From: Paenarthrobacter nicotinovorans
GTDB taxonomy: Bacteria; Actinomycetota; Actinomycetes; Actinomycetales; Micrococcaceae
Direction: 5' to 3'
Length of the DNA: 64,000 nt
Assembly (NCBI RefSeq): GCF_021919345.1
Contig: NZ_CP089293.1
Coordinates: 2,542,001 to 2,606,000, forward strand
Shown here: positions 16,106 through 27,781 of the stretch, piece after piece
Position numbering within the stretch: position 1 is the stretch's first letter
Layout of the letters: each line of letters begins with the position of its first letter
The notes under the pieces: model-generated
What the model was told of the DNA's origin: nothing
Seen by the model: only the letters and a program-made list of their open reading frames with translations
Database searches by the model: none
Position numbers and translations under genes: made by a program

Positions 16106-18912
16106 TTGACTACTTTCGTTGCAATGGGAATCCAGCAAATTACGGCCAGCAGACCGGCGAGCCCGGCCCACAGGGCTGCGTAGGGGGCCAGGAGCAAACC
16201 AAGCCCCAGGGCACCGAGGACACCCAAGGGAAGTGCCACTGTGCCGACAAGTGCGTTTTCGAAGAACCGGACCTGGCCCAGCATGTCCGGGTTCCAGCCC
16301 ATGGCCCGCAAGGTACCAAGGTATTCCCGCTTGGCATGGAGCTCGAACCTGCCGGTGACCAAGGTCAGCAAGAGACCGACCACGACTCCGAAGACAGCGA
16401 GGATCACGCTTGGCAAAGCGATACTGGCCGCGGCCAGGCCACTGAGGGCGCTGGCACCTGCCGCGCGGGGGATGTCGATCAGCAGCGCGATCAGTGCACC
16501 CACTGCGGCGCCAAACACGCCCACGGCGACAGCGAGGGAGATGGAGTTGAACCGGTTTGTGGTCAGCTGCCTGTTGGCGAACGTCAGGGGTGAGTCAACG
16601 GTGACCAGTCGCTCGTCGTGCTGGGGTTCCTGGTCTATCACCACACGGTGACGCAGCTGCTGAGCCGCCAGGAGGGCGGCGGCACTGTAGATGACCAGCA
16701 TGGTCACCGACACAATGACGGTGGCAATGTTCCAGCTCAGGAGGCTGAGGATGACGCCTGCAGCAGCCAGTGCCGCAGCGCCTACAGCGAACTCTTCCAG
16801 CACCCAGGAGCGGATGCGCTTCTGGGTCCAGCCCATGGCGCGCAGGATGCCTGCCTCGCTTCTGCGCTGGCGGATATAGCTGACAGTGGACGCTCCTGTG
16901 AGGAGCGTGGCACCGAGCAACGTCAGGAACAGCAGCGTGATGTTGGTTCCGGTCAGGGAGCCGGAGACGGCGTCAGCCGCATTCTGCCGGACCCATGACT
17001 GCTGGACGGTGCCCAGCGGAGACTCCTTGCCGGCGTCGTCCTTGCTGTATCCGGGTACGAAGATGTTGGCGTCTTCGCGGGCGGAGCCGGCCACGACGGT
17101 GGCTTCCAGACCGAGTTCACGGATTTGTGCTGCCAGCTTCTCGACCTCGGGCTGGGCGGTCTTCCAGTTGCCGGTGGCGGATGCACGGACCCGCACTGCG
17201 TCAATGACGTTGGCGTTGGAGTCGTAACCGCGGGCAGCCGCAAGACCGTAGTAATCGGTGATGGCGCCCGCGGACTGGCTGACGAGGCCCGTCGCGCTGA
17301 GTGAGGGCTTGAGTTCCTTGCCCTCGACGTCTTTGCCTTCTGCGTCCTTGGTCAGGCTCATGGGCGTGGGGTCGTATCCGCCCAAGGGGAGCTTGTTGAC
17401 ATCGCCGGCCGCAGCCTGGACCGCGGCGGGGTCAAAGGTGCCGTAGACCATGGGCAGGGGTGCCGCAGGCTTCTTGCCTGTCTCAAGGTCTTCCCGGTAA
17501 GAGCGTTCGTCCACGGGCTTACGCTGGGTCTGGTCCACGGCAGCGCCGAAGGAGGACTTCTCGGGCAGGCGGTTGACGGTTACCCAGTCCCCCGGCGTCG
17601 CGCTCTTATCGGAGGCACCATTGGCAGCTTCGTCGCCGTCCTTGTACTGCGGGGCGGCAGCGAAAGCAGTGCTCCAGGTGGCGGGGTTGTAGAGTCCCTG
17701 GCTGAAGGCAGCGGTGCTGCCCAGCAACTGGCTGTGGTCAGTGGAACCGGGCCATTCAAGGGCAAACGGGGACTTCGAAACGAAGGGCAGGTAGTCCTTG
17801 TCCAAGGACTTGGTGACAGTTCCTACGTCCTTGACCACTTTCCCGCTGGCGTCCAGTTCCTCGATCTTCACCGAGTACTTCAGGTCCAGGGACGTGCCCG
17901 TCCGCACGATCAACGGAATGGCCTTCGAATCAGCGGTCAGGAGTCCGTCACGCTTTGCCTGCTGGTACTGCGTCATGAGCGGCGCCCAGTATTTGAGCTT
18001 CACGCCGAGGAAGTCGGGTCCTTCTTCCAACTGGTCCATGGTGAGGCCCGTGGTGAAAAGGCTTTCGAAGTGGCGGCCGATGGCGCCGGCGTCGCGTGCG
18101 TCTGCAGGCGGTGCCTTCTCCAGCGGTGCCAGGAAGTCGCCTGCGGAACCCAGCAGTGCCCTTTCAGAGGCGGGATCGACGGCGACGACGGACTCGGTCA
18201 CCTCGGGCGCCATGGGAAGCGCTACCGAGAGATTGAAGAGGTTGTGCTCGGAGCCGAGTGCGGGTGCCGGGAACTTGATGCCGGTCTCGCCATCGGGGCC
18301 GGCGATCCGGACGTTGCTTCCGCCTGCTGCCTGCTCCTGCACCAGGCGGCCCTTGCCCAAGGTGCCCTCGGCGCTGGTCTTGAAGAGTGTTTGCTCCTTG
18401 ACGCCGTCAGAGCTCGTGGCGGACGCGGTCAAACGGTACTTCTTGGGAGAATCAGAAAACACCGACTCCGCGGCGGGCCACTTGCTGGCATCCATGGCAG
18501 AGGGGTCCCCTGCCGTCACGGCTCCGGCGAGTCCTGCGTTGTACCCCAGGTAGTCCATCGCGTTCAGGCGCGGAGCTTCAAGGTTCTGGGACACCCGCGA
18601 GACAAGGCTGATGGGGGCTGCCACGGCAGTCTGGCCCATGCCCCGGATTTTCTCCAACTGGTCAAAGCTGATTCCGCCCTGGCCGTTGGCGATTTCCGGC
18701 TGGATCAGGGAACCACCGTCGTCCTTTTGTGACTGGTCAGGCTTGGCCTGGACCAGGATGTCGTAGAGTCCCCGCGAGTTCTCGTCCACTGTCCGGTTCA
18801 GAGCCGCCTGCGACTGGCTCTGAACGAGGACGGACAAGCACATTGCGACGATCAAAATGGCCGCGGTCAGCAGCAGCACACGGCTTCTGATGAACCTTTG
18901 GACGGCGTTCAT
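16102..18912 (-). CDS. Large FtsX-like ABC permease
   Basis: 936 residues from ATG at 18912, with AGGGAG four bases ahead. One N-terminal span (about 10-32) is followed by some 600 residues of extracytoplasmic sequence, then FtsX-like cores containing RQRRSEAGILRAMGWTQKRI and KREYLGTLRAMGWNPDMLGQ (the coupling-helix signature occurs twice). The extracytoplasmic part is much longer than in MacB and carries no motif I recognise. The open frame extends 84 codons upstream into a region without a ribosome site. It forms an exporter with the overlapping ATPase. No regulator is adjacent. Confidence 0.88.
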   Translation of the reverse strand: MNAVQRFIRSRVLLLTAAILIVAMCLSVLVQSQSQAALNRTVDENSRGLYDILVQAKPDQSQKDDGGSLIQPEIANGQGGISFDQLEKIRGMGQTAVAAPISLVSRVSQNLEAPRLNAMDYLGYNAGLAGAVTAGDPSAMDASKWPAAESVFSDSPKKYRLTASATSSDGVKEQTLFKTSAEGTLGKGRLVQEQAAGGSNVRIAGPDGETGIKFPAPALGSEHNLFNLSVALPMAPEVTESVVAVDPASERALLGSAGDFLAPLEKAPPADARDAGAIGRHFESLFTTGLTMDQLEEGPDFLGVKLKYWAPLMTQYQQAKRDGLLTADSKAIPLIVRTGTSLDLKYSVKIEELDASGKVVKDVGTVTKSLDKDYLPFVSKSPFALEWPGSTDHSQLLGSTAAFSQGLYNPATWSTAFAAAPQYKDGDEAANGASDKSATPGDWVTVNRLPEKSSFGAAVDQTQRKPVDERSYREDLETGKKPAAPLPMVYGTFDPAAVQAAAGDVNKLPLGGYDPTPMSLTKDAEGKDVEGKELKPSLSATGLVSQSAGAITDYYGLAAARGYDSNANVIDAVRVRASATGNWKTAQPEVEKLAAQIRELGLEATVVAGSAREDANIFVPGYSKDDAGKESPLGTVQQSWVRQNAADAVSGSLTGTNITLLFLTLLGATLLTGASTVSYIRQRRSEAGILRAMGWTQKRIRSWVLEEFAVGAAALAAAGVILSLLSWNIATVIVSVTMLVIYSAAALLAAQQLRHRVVIDQEPQHDERLVTVDSPLTFANRQLTTNRFNSISLAVAVGVFGAAVGALIALLIDIPRAAGASALSGLAAASIALPSVILAVFGVVVGLLLTLVTGRFELHAKREYLGTLRAMGWNPDMLGQVRFFENALVGTVALPLGVLGALGLGLLLAPYAALWAGLAGLLAVICWIPIATKVVK

Positions 18913-19006
18913 TGGGCTCCCTGAGACCTTGATTGCGGGCGCGCACACATTGTCCGGTAATCCTGAAAAAACACAGCGGAATACCGGGCTGGGTGTGCTG
19001 AAAGTT

Positions 19007-19066
19007 GTGGCCGGCCTGCTGCCGGGTCCGAATCCCGGACCCAGCCATTGTAAGCAGACCGGCCAC
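19007..19066 (-). terminator. Compound terminator hairpin after serA
   Basis: Outer 14-bp arms (gtggccggcctgct, one G-U) enclose a smaller hairpin (gggtccg, loop aatc). The minus-strand tail is aacttt. It sits 58 bases beyond the serA stop. Confidence 0.7.
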
Positions 19067-19123
19067 TTCTGCGTGCCAAAGGTGTGTCGCCGGCACGCGG
19101 ACTTCAGCTGATGTGGATCAGTC

Positions 19124-20719
19124 CTAGTCCTCCAGGTCCACTTCGCGTACCATGTCTGCGCCAATACCGGCCTTGATGGCTTCGAGCACCTGCTGCGGAA
19201 CTGAACTGTCGATGGTCAGGAGGGCCAGAACCTGGCCGCCTTCAGTCTGGCGGGCAACCTGCATGCCACCGATGTTGATGTTGTTCATGCCGAGGATGTG
19301 GCCGATGGTGCCGATGACACCGGGGCGGTCGGCATAGGCCACCACCACGAGGTGCTCGCTGATGGGGATTTCGACGTCGTAGCCGTTGACGCCTACCAGC
19401 TTCTCGACCTGCTTGGGACCGGTCAGGGTGCCGGCCACCGAGATCTGCGAACCGTCACTGAGGGCACCGCGGATGGTCAGGACGTTGCGGTAGTCCTCAG
19501 CCTCCGGCGTGGTGATGAGCCGGGTGTTGATGCCGCGCTGCTCGGCGATGACCGGTGCGTTGACGTAGGAAACCTGCTCCGTGACAACATCGGCGAACAC
19601 ACCCTTCAGGGCTGCCAGCTCAAGAACCTTGACGTCCAGGGCGGCGATCTCACCGGCAACTTCGACGTCGATCTGCGTCAGCGAAGCGTGGGTGAGCGCA
19701 GTGAAGATCCGGCCCAGCTTTTCGATCAGCGGGATGCCCGGACGGACATCGGAGGCAATAACGCCACCGGCAACATTCACGGCATCCGGCACGAGCTCAC
19801 CGGCGAGGGCCAGGCGGACAGACTTGGCGACTGAAACGCCGGCCTTCTCCTGGGCTTCGTCGGTGGATGCGCCGAGGTGCGGGGTGACTACTACGTTGTC
19901 GAGTTCGAAGAAGGGCAGGTCGGTGCTGGGCTCCTTGACGAAAACGTCCACGCCGGCGCCTGCGATCTGGCCTTCCTTCAATGCGATGTAAAGCGCTTCT
20001 TCGTCAATCAGGCCGCCGCGGGCAACGTTGATGACATAAGCGGATTCCTTCATCTTGCGGAAGGCGTCGGCGCCGAGCATGCCTACCGTTTCCGGCGTCT
20101 TGGGCATGTGGATGGTGATGAAGTCAGCGTTCTCCAGAAGTTCATCCAGCGTGACCAGCTTGACGCCCAACTGCGCCGCCCGGGCAGAGGTGATGTAGGG
20201 GTCATAGGCAAGGATTTCGGTTTCGAAGCCCTGGAGCCGTGCTGCCACCAAGGCGCCGATGCGGCCCAGGCCGATGATGCCGATCTTCTTCTCGAAGAGT
20301 TCGATGCCGGTGTACTTGGAACGCTTCCATTCGCCGTTCTTCAGCGCCGCGCTGGCCTGCGGAATGTGGCGGGCGAGGCTGAGGATGTGACCCACGGTGA
20401 GCTCCGCGGCCGAGACGATGTTGGACGTCGGCGCATTGACCACCATGACGCCGGCCTGCGTCGCGGACTTGATGTCCACGTTGTCCAGTCCTACTCCTGC
20501 ACGGGCGATGACCTTGAGGTTCTTCGCTGCGGCAATTGCCTCGGCGTCCACCTGGGTGGCAGAGCGGACCAGGATGGCATCGACGTCGGCGATGGCAGAC
20601 AGCAGCTGGGAACGGTCGGCACCGTCGGTCTGGCGGATTTCAAAATCCGGGCCCAATGCCTCGACTGTTGCGGGCGAAAGTTCCTCAGCGAGGAGGACTA
20701 CGGGTTTGCTGGCTGACAC
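19124..20719 (-). CDS. serA: D-3-phosphoglycerate dehydrogenase
   Basis: 531 residues from GTG at 20719, with AAGGTG upstream. The NAD-binding Rossmann motif is IGIIGLGRIGALVAARL. The catalytic residues are in NVARGGLIDE (Arg), the following Glu region and TPHLGAST (His). The intervening ASB domain and C-terminal ACT domain (VAYADRPGVIGTIGHILG) match the long actinobacterial form. That form is feedback-inhibited by serine. It commits 3-phosphoglycerate to serine synthesis in the cytoplasm. It lies downstream of ilvC with its own gap and terminators on both sides. Confidence 0.96.
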   Translation of the reverse strand: MSASKPVVLLAEELSPATVEALGPDFEIRQTDGADRSQLLSAIADVDAILVRSATQVDAEAIAAAKNLKVIARAGVGLDNVDIKSATQAGVMVVNAPTSNIVSAAELTVGHILSLARHIPQASAALKNGEWKRSKYTGIELFEKKIGIIGLGRIGALVAARLQGFETEILAYDPYITSARAAQLGVKLVTLDELLENADFITIHMPKTPETVGMLGADAFRKMKESAYVINVARGGLIDEEALYIALKEGQIAGAGVDVFVKEPSTDLPFFELDNVVVTPHLGASTDEAQEKAGVSVAKSVRLALAGELVPDAVNVAGGVIASDVRPGIPLIEKLGRIFTALTHASLTQIDVEVAGEIAALDVKVLELAALKGVFADVVTEQVSYVNAPVIAEQRGINTRLITTPEAEDYRNVLTIRGALSDGSQISVAGTLTGPKQVEKLVGVNGYDVEIPISEHLVVVAYADRPGVIGTIGHILGMNNINIGGMQVARQTEGGQVLALLTIDSSVPQQVLEAIKAGIGADMVREVDLED

Positions 20720-20931
20720 GGGGTGGCACCTTACTTTGGACAACTTGGGACAGAACTGGACAAGGAGCGGATGCGTGGCCCGGGGCACGGCGCCGGGACC
20801 AGCCCAGAATATCGAATCCGGGCCGTGTTTCCGGTGCCGGCGAGGGATGTTACGGCCGGACCGGAAGCGATGTGAAGAAGTTCACAGCACCACCGGGAGT
20901 GCAATTCGGTGGAGAAACGGTGCTGGAAACG

Positions 20932-20971
20932 GCGACGCCCGCCCGGCTGAAACTCGCCGGACGGGCGTCGC
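20932..20971 (-). terminator. Terminator of the ilvBNC operon
   Basis: 10-bp perfect outer arms (gcgacgcccg and complement) with further inner pairing, 39 bases past the ilvC stop. The rest of the 291-bp gap to serA shows no gene. Confidence 0.7.
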
Positions 20972-21010
20972 TGCTTAATGCTGGTGCAGTGCTGCTGCCA
21001 CGAGGGGCAA

Positions 21011-22662
<1,652 letters not shown>

Positions 22663-22664
22663 GC

Positions 22665-24569
22665 CTAGTCCTCCTCTTCCCATTCCGGGGTCATGTTGCG
22701 GGCAACCTGGATCTGGTCATTGCTGACGCCCGAAGGCACCATCGGCCACACCATCGAGTTGGGGCTCACAACGAAGTCGATGACCACCGGGCGGTCATTG
22801 ATCTCAAGCGCCTTCTGGATGGTGGCGTCGATGTCCTCGTCACGCTCACAACGCAAGGCTGCACAGCCATAGGCATCCGCCAGCTTGACGAAGTCCGGAA
22901 TCCGGACGGTGTCGTGGCCGGTGTTCAAATCGGTGTTCGAGTAGCGGCCCTCGTAGAACAGGGTCTGCCATTGGCGAACCATGCCCAGCGAGGAGTTGTT
23001 GATGATGGCCACCTTGATGGGGATGTTGTTGATGGCGCAGGTAGCCAGTTCCTGGTTGGTCATCTGGAAGCAGCCGTCTCCATCAATGGCCCAGACCACG
23101 CGGTCCGGCTCACCTACCTTGGCGCCCATCGCCGCGGGAACCGAGTAGCCCATGGTGCCGGCACCACCGGAGTTCAGCCAGGCATGCGGGCGCTCGTACT
23201 TGATGAACTGGGCGGCCCACATCTGGTGCTGGCCAACGCCTGCAACGTATATGCCTTCCGGACCCGTGAGTTCACCAATGCGCTTGATGACGCGCTGCGG
23301 GGCGGACAGTCCGTCTTCGGGCTCCGTCCAACCGAGCGGGTAGGTCTCGCGCAGGTTGCCCAGGAAGGCCCACCATGCATCGAGGTCCGGAGCACCGCTC
23401 TGCTCGAACTGGGTCTTCACGGCCTCCGTGAGTTCCGGAATGATTTCCTTGACCGACCCTACGATCGGGACATCGGCCGTACGGTTCTTGGAGATTTCCG
23501 CGGGGTCGATGTCGGCGTGAATGACCTTTGCAAAGGGCGCGAAGGTCTTCAGGACACCCGTCACGCGGTCATCGAAGCGGGCACCCAGGGTGATCAGCAG
23601 ATCTGCCTGCTGGAGGGCGGTGACCGCGGAGACCGAACCGTGCATGCCGGGCATGCCGACGTGTTGCGGGTGGGAGTCCGGGAACGCTCCGCGGGCCATG
23701 AGGGTGGTGACCACGGGAGCGCCGGTAGCCAGAGCGAGTTCCATCAGTTCTGCAGATGCGTGGCCCTTGACCACGCCGCCGCCCACGTAGAGAACAGGCT
23801 TGCTGGATGCTGCGATCAGCTTGGCCGCTTCGCGGACCTGCTTGTTGTGCCCGCGGACCACGGGACGGTACCCGGGCAGATCCACTTTCGGTGGCCACGA
23901 GAACGTCATCTGGCCGACCTGGGCATCCTTGGCGATGTCCACCAGGACCGGACCGGGCCGGCCGGTGGATGCCAGGTGGAAAGCTTCGGCCATGACGTGC
24001 GGAATGTCGTTGGGGTCGGTCACCAGGAATGAGTGCTTGGTGATGGGCATCGTGATTCCCACGATGTCCGCTTCCTGGAAGGCATCGGTGCCGATGACTC
24101 CGCTGGCGACCTGGCCGGTGATGGCCACCATCGGCACGGAGTCCATGTGGGCATCCATGATGGCGGTAACGAGGTTGGTGGCACCGGGTCCCGAGGTGGC
24201 GATGCAAACGCCAACCCGTCCGGTAACCATGGCGTAGCCTTGCGCGGCGTGGCCGGCTCCCTGTTCGTGACGGACCAGGATGTGATTCATGCTGGAGGCC
24301 ATCAAGGGGTCATAGGTGGGCAGGATCGCGCCACCGGGCAAACCAAAAATATCGTCCACGCCGAGTTCTTCGAGCGAACGGACAATTGCTTGCGAGCCGG
24401 TCATCACCGTCGGGGGTACAACGGTGTTCGGCCCAAGTACAGGAGAGAGAGGTGCAGCAGAATCGACGACGACGGACTCCGCCGATCGGTCGACCTTTTC
24501 CGGAGCTTTGTGGGCTCCAGCGGACTTTGCAGCCATCAGCGAGGGGCTGATCGGCGATCCTTTGCTCAT
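22665..24569 (-). CDS. ilvB: Acetolactate synthase large (catalytic) subunit
   Basis: 634 residues. The catalytic Glu is in [15 protein letters not shown], the ThDP/Mg motif is [17 protein letters not shown] with the closing NN of AIINNSS, and the substrate-site segment MPGMHGS is present. The N-terminal 50 residues form a variable polar extension before [23 protein letters not shown]. It makes acetolactate from pyruvate or acetohydroxybutyrate from pyruvate plus 2-oxobutyrate. It is first in ilvBNC and is preceded by a leader peptide and an attenuator. Confidence 0.97.
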   Translation of the reverse strand: MSKGSPISPSLMAAKSAGAHKAPEKVDRSAESVVVDSAAPLSPVLGPNTVVPPTVMTGSQAIVRSLEELGVDDIFGLPGGAILPTYDPLMASSMNHILVRHEQGAGHAAQGYAMVTGRVGVCIATSGPGATNLVTAIMDAHMDSVPMVAITGQVASGVIGTDAFQEADIVGITMPITKHSFLVTDPNDIPHVMAEAFHLASTGRPGPVLVDIAKDAQVGQMTFSWPPKVDLPGYRPVVRGHNKQVREAAKLIAASSKPVLYVGGGVVKGHASAELMELALATGAPVVTTLMARGAFPDSHPQHVGMPGMHGSVSAVTALQQADLLITLGARFDDRVTGVLKTFAPFAKVIHADIDPAEISKNRTADVPIVGSVKEIIPELTEAVKTQFEQSGAPDLDAWWAFLGNLRETYPLGWTEPEDGLSAPQRVIKRIGELTGPEGIYVAGVGQHQMWAAQFIKYERPHAWLNSGGAGTMGYSVPAAMGAKVGEPDRVVWAIDGDGCFQMTNQELATCAINNIPIKVAIINNSSLGMVRQWQTLFYEGRYSNTDLNTGHDTVRIPDFVKLADAYGCAALRCERDEDIDATIQKALEINDRPVVIDFVVSPNSMVWPMVPSGVSNDQIQVARNMTPEWEEED

Positions 24570-24617
24570 CGGACTCTTCCTTAGTGGATCTTCAATGGGT
24601 GGGTCTTGGGAATAAAA

Positions 24618-24651
24618 AAACCCCTCAGCCTTGCGGCTCTTCGAGGGGTTT
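24618..24651 (-). terminator. Attenuator of ilvBNC
   Basis: On the minus strand aaacccctc pairs with gaggggttt, with an inner hairpin agcc-gcaa-ggct, followed by a run of seven T. It lies 27 bases after the leader-peptide stop and 48 bases before the ilvB ATG, the arrangement of translation-coupled attenuation. Confidence 0.9.
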
Positions 24652-24678
24652 GCGCGTGACGGTTCGTTACCAGTCGGG

Positions 24679-24732
24679 CTAAGCCACGCGCTTGGTAAGG
24701 ACGACGACGCCGACGGTAACGAATGTGATCAT
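24679..24732 (-). CDS. ilv leader peptide (17 residues)
   Basis: ATG at 24732 gives [17 protein letters not shown] and TAG at 24679. Five of twelve residues after the Met-Ile start are Val, including three consecutive GTC codons followed by Leu. GAGGG lies about 12 bases upstream as a weak ribosome site. Ribosome stalling at the Val/Leu codons when charged tRNA is short would prevent the downstream terminator. Established knowledge: ilvBNC in corynebacteria is controlled in the same way by a Val-rich leader. Confidence 0.88.
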   Translation of the reverse strand: MITFVTVGVVVLTKRVA

Positions 24733-24751
24733 GCGTTCAGTGTTCCCTCAA

Positions 24752-24790
24752 AGTGAGATACGTGTCAATTGACCACTATCGTATCTCACT
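24752..24790. promoter_or_regulatory. Operator-like inverted repeat in the ilvBNC promoter
   Basis: Perfect 11-bp arms agtgagatacg and cgtatctcact separated by 17 bases. A minus-strand TTGACA (24763-24768) and a TACGAT hexamer lie within or overlapping it. It sits 20 bases ahead of the leader ATG. Spacing of the arms (28 bp centre to centre) exceeds a simple helix-turn-helix dimer site. Confidence 0.6.
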
Positions 24791-24815
24791 ATTTGGACAG
24801 CGATGTCCGCCTGCC

Positions 24816-24845
24816 GGACTCCGCCCCATTGCCGGAGCGGAGTCC
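24816..24845 (-). terminator. Probable terminator of ilvD
   Basis: 9-bp perfect arms (ggactccgc and complement) around a 12-base loop, 12 bases after the ilvD stop, with no T-run. Confidence 0.55.
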
Positions 24846-24856
24846 AAGACAGGAAA

Positions 24857-26575
24857 TTATCCGCAGTAAGCTCCCGTGGAAGCACTGTGGACCAGTTTTG
24901 CGTACTTTGCCAGCACACCCTTGGTGAACTTGGCGGGCAGCGGCTGCCAGCCCTCCTTGCGGGCTTCGAGCTCCGCATCATCAACCAGGAGGTCGAACGA
25001 ACGGGCAGCGATGTCGACACGGATGCGGTCGCCGTCCTGCACAAAGGCGATCGGACCGCCGTCGACGGCTTCCGGCGCAACGTGGCCGATGCACAAGCCG
25101 GTGGTGCCGCCCGAGAAGCGGCCATCAGTCAGCAGCAGCACGTCCTTGCCCAACCCCGCGCCCTTGATGGCGCCGGTAATGGCAAGCATTTCGCGCATGC
25201 CCGGGCCGCCCTTGGGGCCCTCGTAGCGAATGACCACAACGTCGCCCTTGTGGATCTCGCCATTATCCAAGGCCGTCAGGGCGCCCTGCTCGCGCTCGAA
25301 CACACGGGCGGTTCCCTCGAAGACGTCGGCATCGAAGCCGGCGCTCTTGACCACAGCGCCCTCGGGCGCCATGGATCCGTGGAGGATGGTGATGCCGCCG
25401 GTCTTGTGGATCGGGTTGTCCAGCGCGCGGAGGATCTTGCCATCCAGATCCGGCGGATTGATGGAGGCGAGGTTCTCGGCGAGGGTCTTGCCGGTGACGG
25501 TGAGGCAGTCGCCGTGCAGCAGGCCGGCGTCGAGCAGCGCCTTCATGATGACCGGCACGCCGCCGATCTTGTCGACGTCGGTCATGACGTAACGCCCAAA
25601 GGGCTTCAAGTCGCCGAGGTGCGGAATCTTGTCCCCGATGCGGTTGAAGTCATCCAGCGTCAGTTCGACCTCTGCCTCACGGGCGATCGCCAGCAAGTGC
25701 AGCACGGCGTTGGTGGAACCGCCGAACGCCATGGTCACGGCGATGGCATTTTCGAAGGCCTTCTTGGTCATGATGTCGCGCGCGGTGATGCCCAGGCGCA
25801 GCAGGTTGACCACCGCTTCGCCGGACTTGCGCGCAAAGTCATCACGACGGCGGTCTGCTGACGGCGGTGCCGCCGAGCCCGGGAGGGACATGCCAAGGGC
25901 TTCGCCGATGCACGCCATGGTGTTGGCCGTGTACATGCCGCCACAGGCGCCCTCGCCGGGACAGATGGCCTTTTCGATGCGGGTGAGGTCCTCCATACTC
26001 ATCTTCCCGGCGGCGCAGGCACCCACCGCTTCGAAAGCGTCGATGAGGGTGACTTCTTTCTCCGAACCGTCTTCGAGCTTGACCCAGCCCGGCATGATCG
26101 AACCGGCGTAGAGGAACACCGAAGCGAGGTCCAGGCGGGCGGCCGCCATGAGCATCCCCGGGAGGGACTTGTCGCAACCGGCCAGCAAGACCGAACCATC
26201 AATGCGCTCGGCCTGCATCACGGTCTCCACGGAGTCGGCAATGACTTCGCGGGAGACGAGCGAGAAGTGCATGCCTTCATGGCCCATGGAAATGCCGTCC
26301 GATACGGAGATCGTGCCGAACTGCATCGGGAAGCCACCGCCGGCATGGACGCCTTCCTTGGCGCCCTGCGCGAGCCGGTTAAGGGAGAGGTTGCAGGGGG
26401 TAATTTCGTTCCACGAGCTGGCGACACCAATCTGGGGTTTGGCAAAGTCGTCATCGCCCATGCCGACGGCGCGGAACATGCCACGGGCGGGAGCGGCATG
26501 AATGCCATCGGTGACGACCCGGCTGCGGGGTTTGATGTCCGGCGTGTTGTCTGTAGCAATGTTGGTGTCGGTCAT
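24857..26575 (-). CDS. ilvD: Dihydroxy-acid dehydratase
   Basis: 572 residues. Fe-S ligand cysteines appear in GCDKSLPGM (about residue 130) and [30 protein letters not shown] and [16 protein letters not shown] (with the C-terminal catalytic Ser region) are also present. It dehydrates dihydroxyisovalerate and dihydroxymethylvalerate to the 2-oxo acids that IlvE aminates. It lies directly upstream of the ilvBNC leader region on the same strand, but an intervening hairpin and a separate promoter region suggest independent transcription. TAGACT seven bases before the ATG indicates a leaderless mRNA. Confidence 0.97.
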   Translation of the reverse strand: MTDTNIATDNTPDIKPRSRVVTDGIHAAPARGMFRAVGMGDDDFAKPQIGVASSWNEITPCNLSLNRLAQGAKEGVHAGGGFPMQFGTISVSDGISMGHEGMHFSLVSREVIADSVETVMQAERIDGSVLLAGCDKSLPGMLMAAARLDLASVFLYAGSIMPGWVKLEDGSEKEVTLIDAFEAVGACAAGKMSMEDLTRIEKAICPGEGACGGMYTANTMACIGEALGMSLPGSAAPPSADRRRDDFARKSGEAVVNLLRLGITARDIMTKKAFENAIAVTMAFGGSTNAVLHLLAIAREAEVELTLDDFNRIGDKIPHLGDLKPFGRYVMTDVDKIGGVPVIMKALLDAGLLHGDCLTVTGKTLAENLASINPPDLDGKILRALDNPIHKTGGITILHGSMAPEGAVVKSAGFDADVFEGTARVFEREQGALTALDNGEIHKGDVVVIRYEGPKGGPGMREMLAITGAIKGAGLGKDVLLLTDGRFSGGTTGLCIGHVAPEAVDGGPIAFVQDGDRIRVDIAARSFDLLVDDAELEARKEGWQPLPAKFTKGVLAKYAKLVHSASTGAYCG

Positions 26576-26582
26576 GGTCCAA

Positions 26583-26588
26583 AGTCTA
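26583..26588 (-). promoter_or_regulatory. -10 box, leaderless start of ilvD
   Basis: TAGACT, then 7 bases (ttggacc), then the ATG at 26575. Confidence 0.6.
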
Positions 26589-26685
26589 TGTGCACCTGGT
26601 GGCGCCAGCGCTTCTTCCCCGCCGGGTTAAGCCCGAACCGGCAATTATTGCGGAAACCCGGCACATGTGGAGTTGCGCCGGCGGC

Positions 26686-27606
26686 TCAGGTGTCGCCCGA
26701 CTGGCGGGCGATCCCGGCAGCCTCAGCCTGGAGCATCTCCAGCACGCCTGCAATCGTGGCCCGTGCGGCCACTTCCTGCCGTGACAGGGCGACGATGCTT
26801 CTGCTCGCCTTTACTCCCGTGAGCGGACGGAGGACCAATCCCCTCCGTGCACTGGCGCGGGCCGTATAACGGGGAAGGAGGCAGATTCCGTGGCCTGCTC
26901 CCACCAGCGCTTCAAGGACCCTCAGGTCCGGATAACGTTGGCCGCGCGTGGCGTGCTTGCCTGCATGGACTTCGATTTGCCGAAGGACCGCGTCAAAGGG
27001 GAATCCCTCAGGAACGCCGATCCAGGGGTGGTCCACCACGTCCTCCGGAGTCAACCGCGCTTTGGACGCCAGCGGGTGCCCGGCAGGCATGGCAACGTCG
27101 AGTGCTTCCTCCAGCAGCGGGACTACCGCTAGTCCCGGCCGGGCAAAGACCTCGGGCCCATCCACGCTGTGCGCCAGCACAATGTCATAGTCGGCCACCA
27201 AAGGAGCAAAATGTGCCGTTCCCGGATCCTCGAAATGGGCATCGAAGCCCAGTCCCTCCACAGCGGCTACACGATGCAGCATTCCCGGCAGCAGCATTTC
27301 CGCCGCACTTGGAAAGAATGCCGCTGAAACATTGGTCTGCCAGCCTTTCCGGTAGCTGTCGACGGTGGACTCAGCGCGGGCCATGGCTGTAGCTATTTCG
27401 GCGGCTGCAGCAGCCATGGCGTGTCCGGCCTCAGTCAGCTGCACTCCCCTGCCGGCCTTTTCCACCAGGGTCACGCCCAATTCGGCCTGCAGGGTCTTCA
27501 ACTGCTGGGAAACGGCGGAAGCAGTGACATTCATGGCATCTGCGGTGGCGCCCACGCTTTGGCGATCAGCCAGCTCCCGCAGAATCTGCAGCCTTTTGAA
27601 GTCCAT
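26686..27606 (-). CDS. LysR-family transcriptional regulator
   Basis: 306 residues. The N-terminal winged helix-turn-helix reads LQILRELADRQSVGATADAM and VTASAVSQQLKTLQAELGVTL, followed by the linker helix and a two-lobed substrate-binding domain. It lies between ilvD (same strand, 110 bases away) and a divergent membrane protein. LysR proteins commonly regulate a neighbouring gene, and the divergent one at 27782 is the nearest candidate; control of ilvD is also possible. TAGTCT six bases before the ATG suggests a leaderless mRNA. Its ligand is unknown. Confidence 0.93.
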   Translation of the reverse strand: MDFKRLQILRELADRQSVGATADAMNVTASAVSQQLKTLQAELGVTLVEKAGRGVQLTEAGHAMAAAAAEIATAMARAESTVDSYRKGWQTNVSAAFFPSAAEMLLPGMLHRVAAVEGLGFDAHFEDPGTAHFAPLVADYDIVLAHSVDGPEVFARPGLAVVPLLEEALDVAMPAGHPLASKARLTPEDVVDHPWIGVPEGFPFDAVLRQIEVHAGKHATRGQRYPDLRVLEALVGAGHGICLLPRYTARASARRGLVLRPLTGVKASRSIVALSRQEVAARATIAGVLEMLQAEAAGIARQSGDT

Positions 27607-27612
27607 GCAGCC

Positions 27613-27618
27613 AGACTA
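27613..27618 (-). promoter_or_regulatory. -10 box, leaderless start of the LysR gene
   Basis: TAGTCT, 6 bases (ggctgc), then the ATG at 27606. Confidence 0.55.
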
Positions 27619-27781
27619 GGCGACGGGCAGGAATTCCTTCCAAAGAATTTGCCGCCCGACCTTCCTCAGTAATCTGATCAATTCCGGGGGACCGCCGGCC
27701 AAAAGCTGGACAGCCCAATAGCAGGCACGTAACGTCTGAAATACCACGTACTGCACCCCTGTGAGCAGAAGGGCACCCGCC

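Noticed and set aside
24570..24790. T-box or other riboswitch before ilvB
   Set aside because: A leader peptide with Val codons and a single terminator explains the region; no T-box core sequence is seen.
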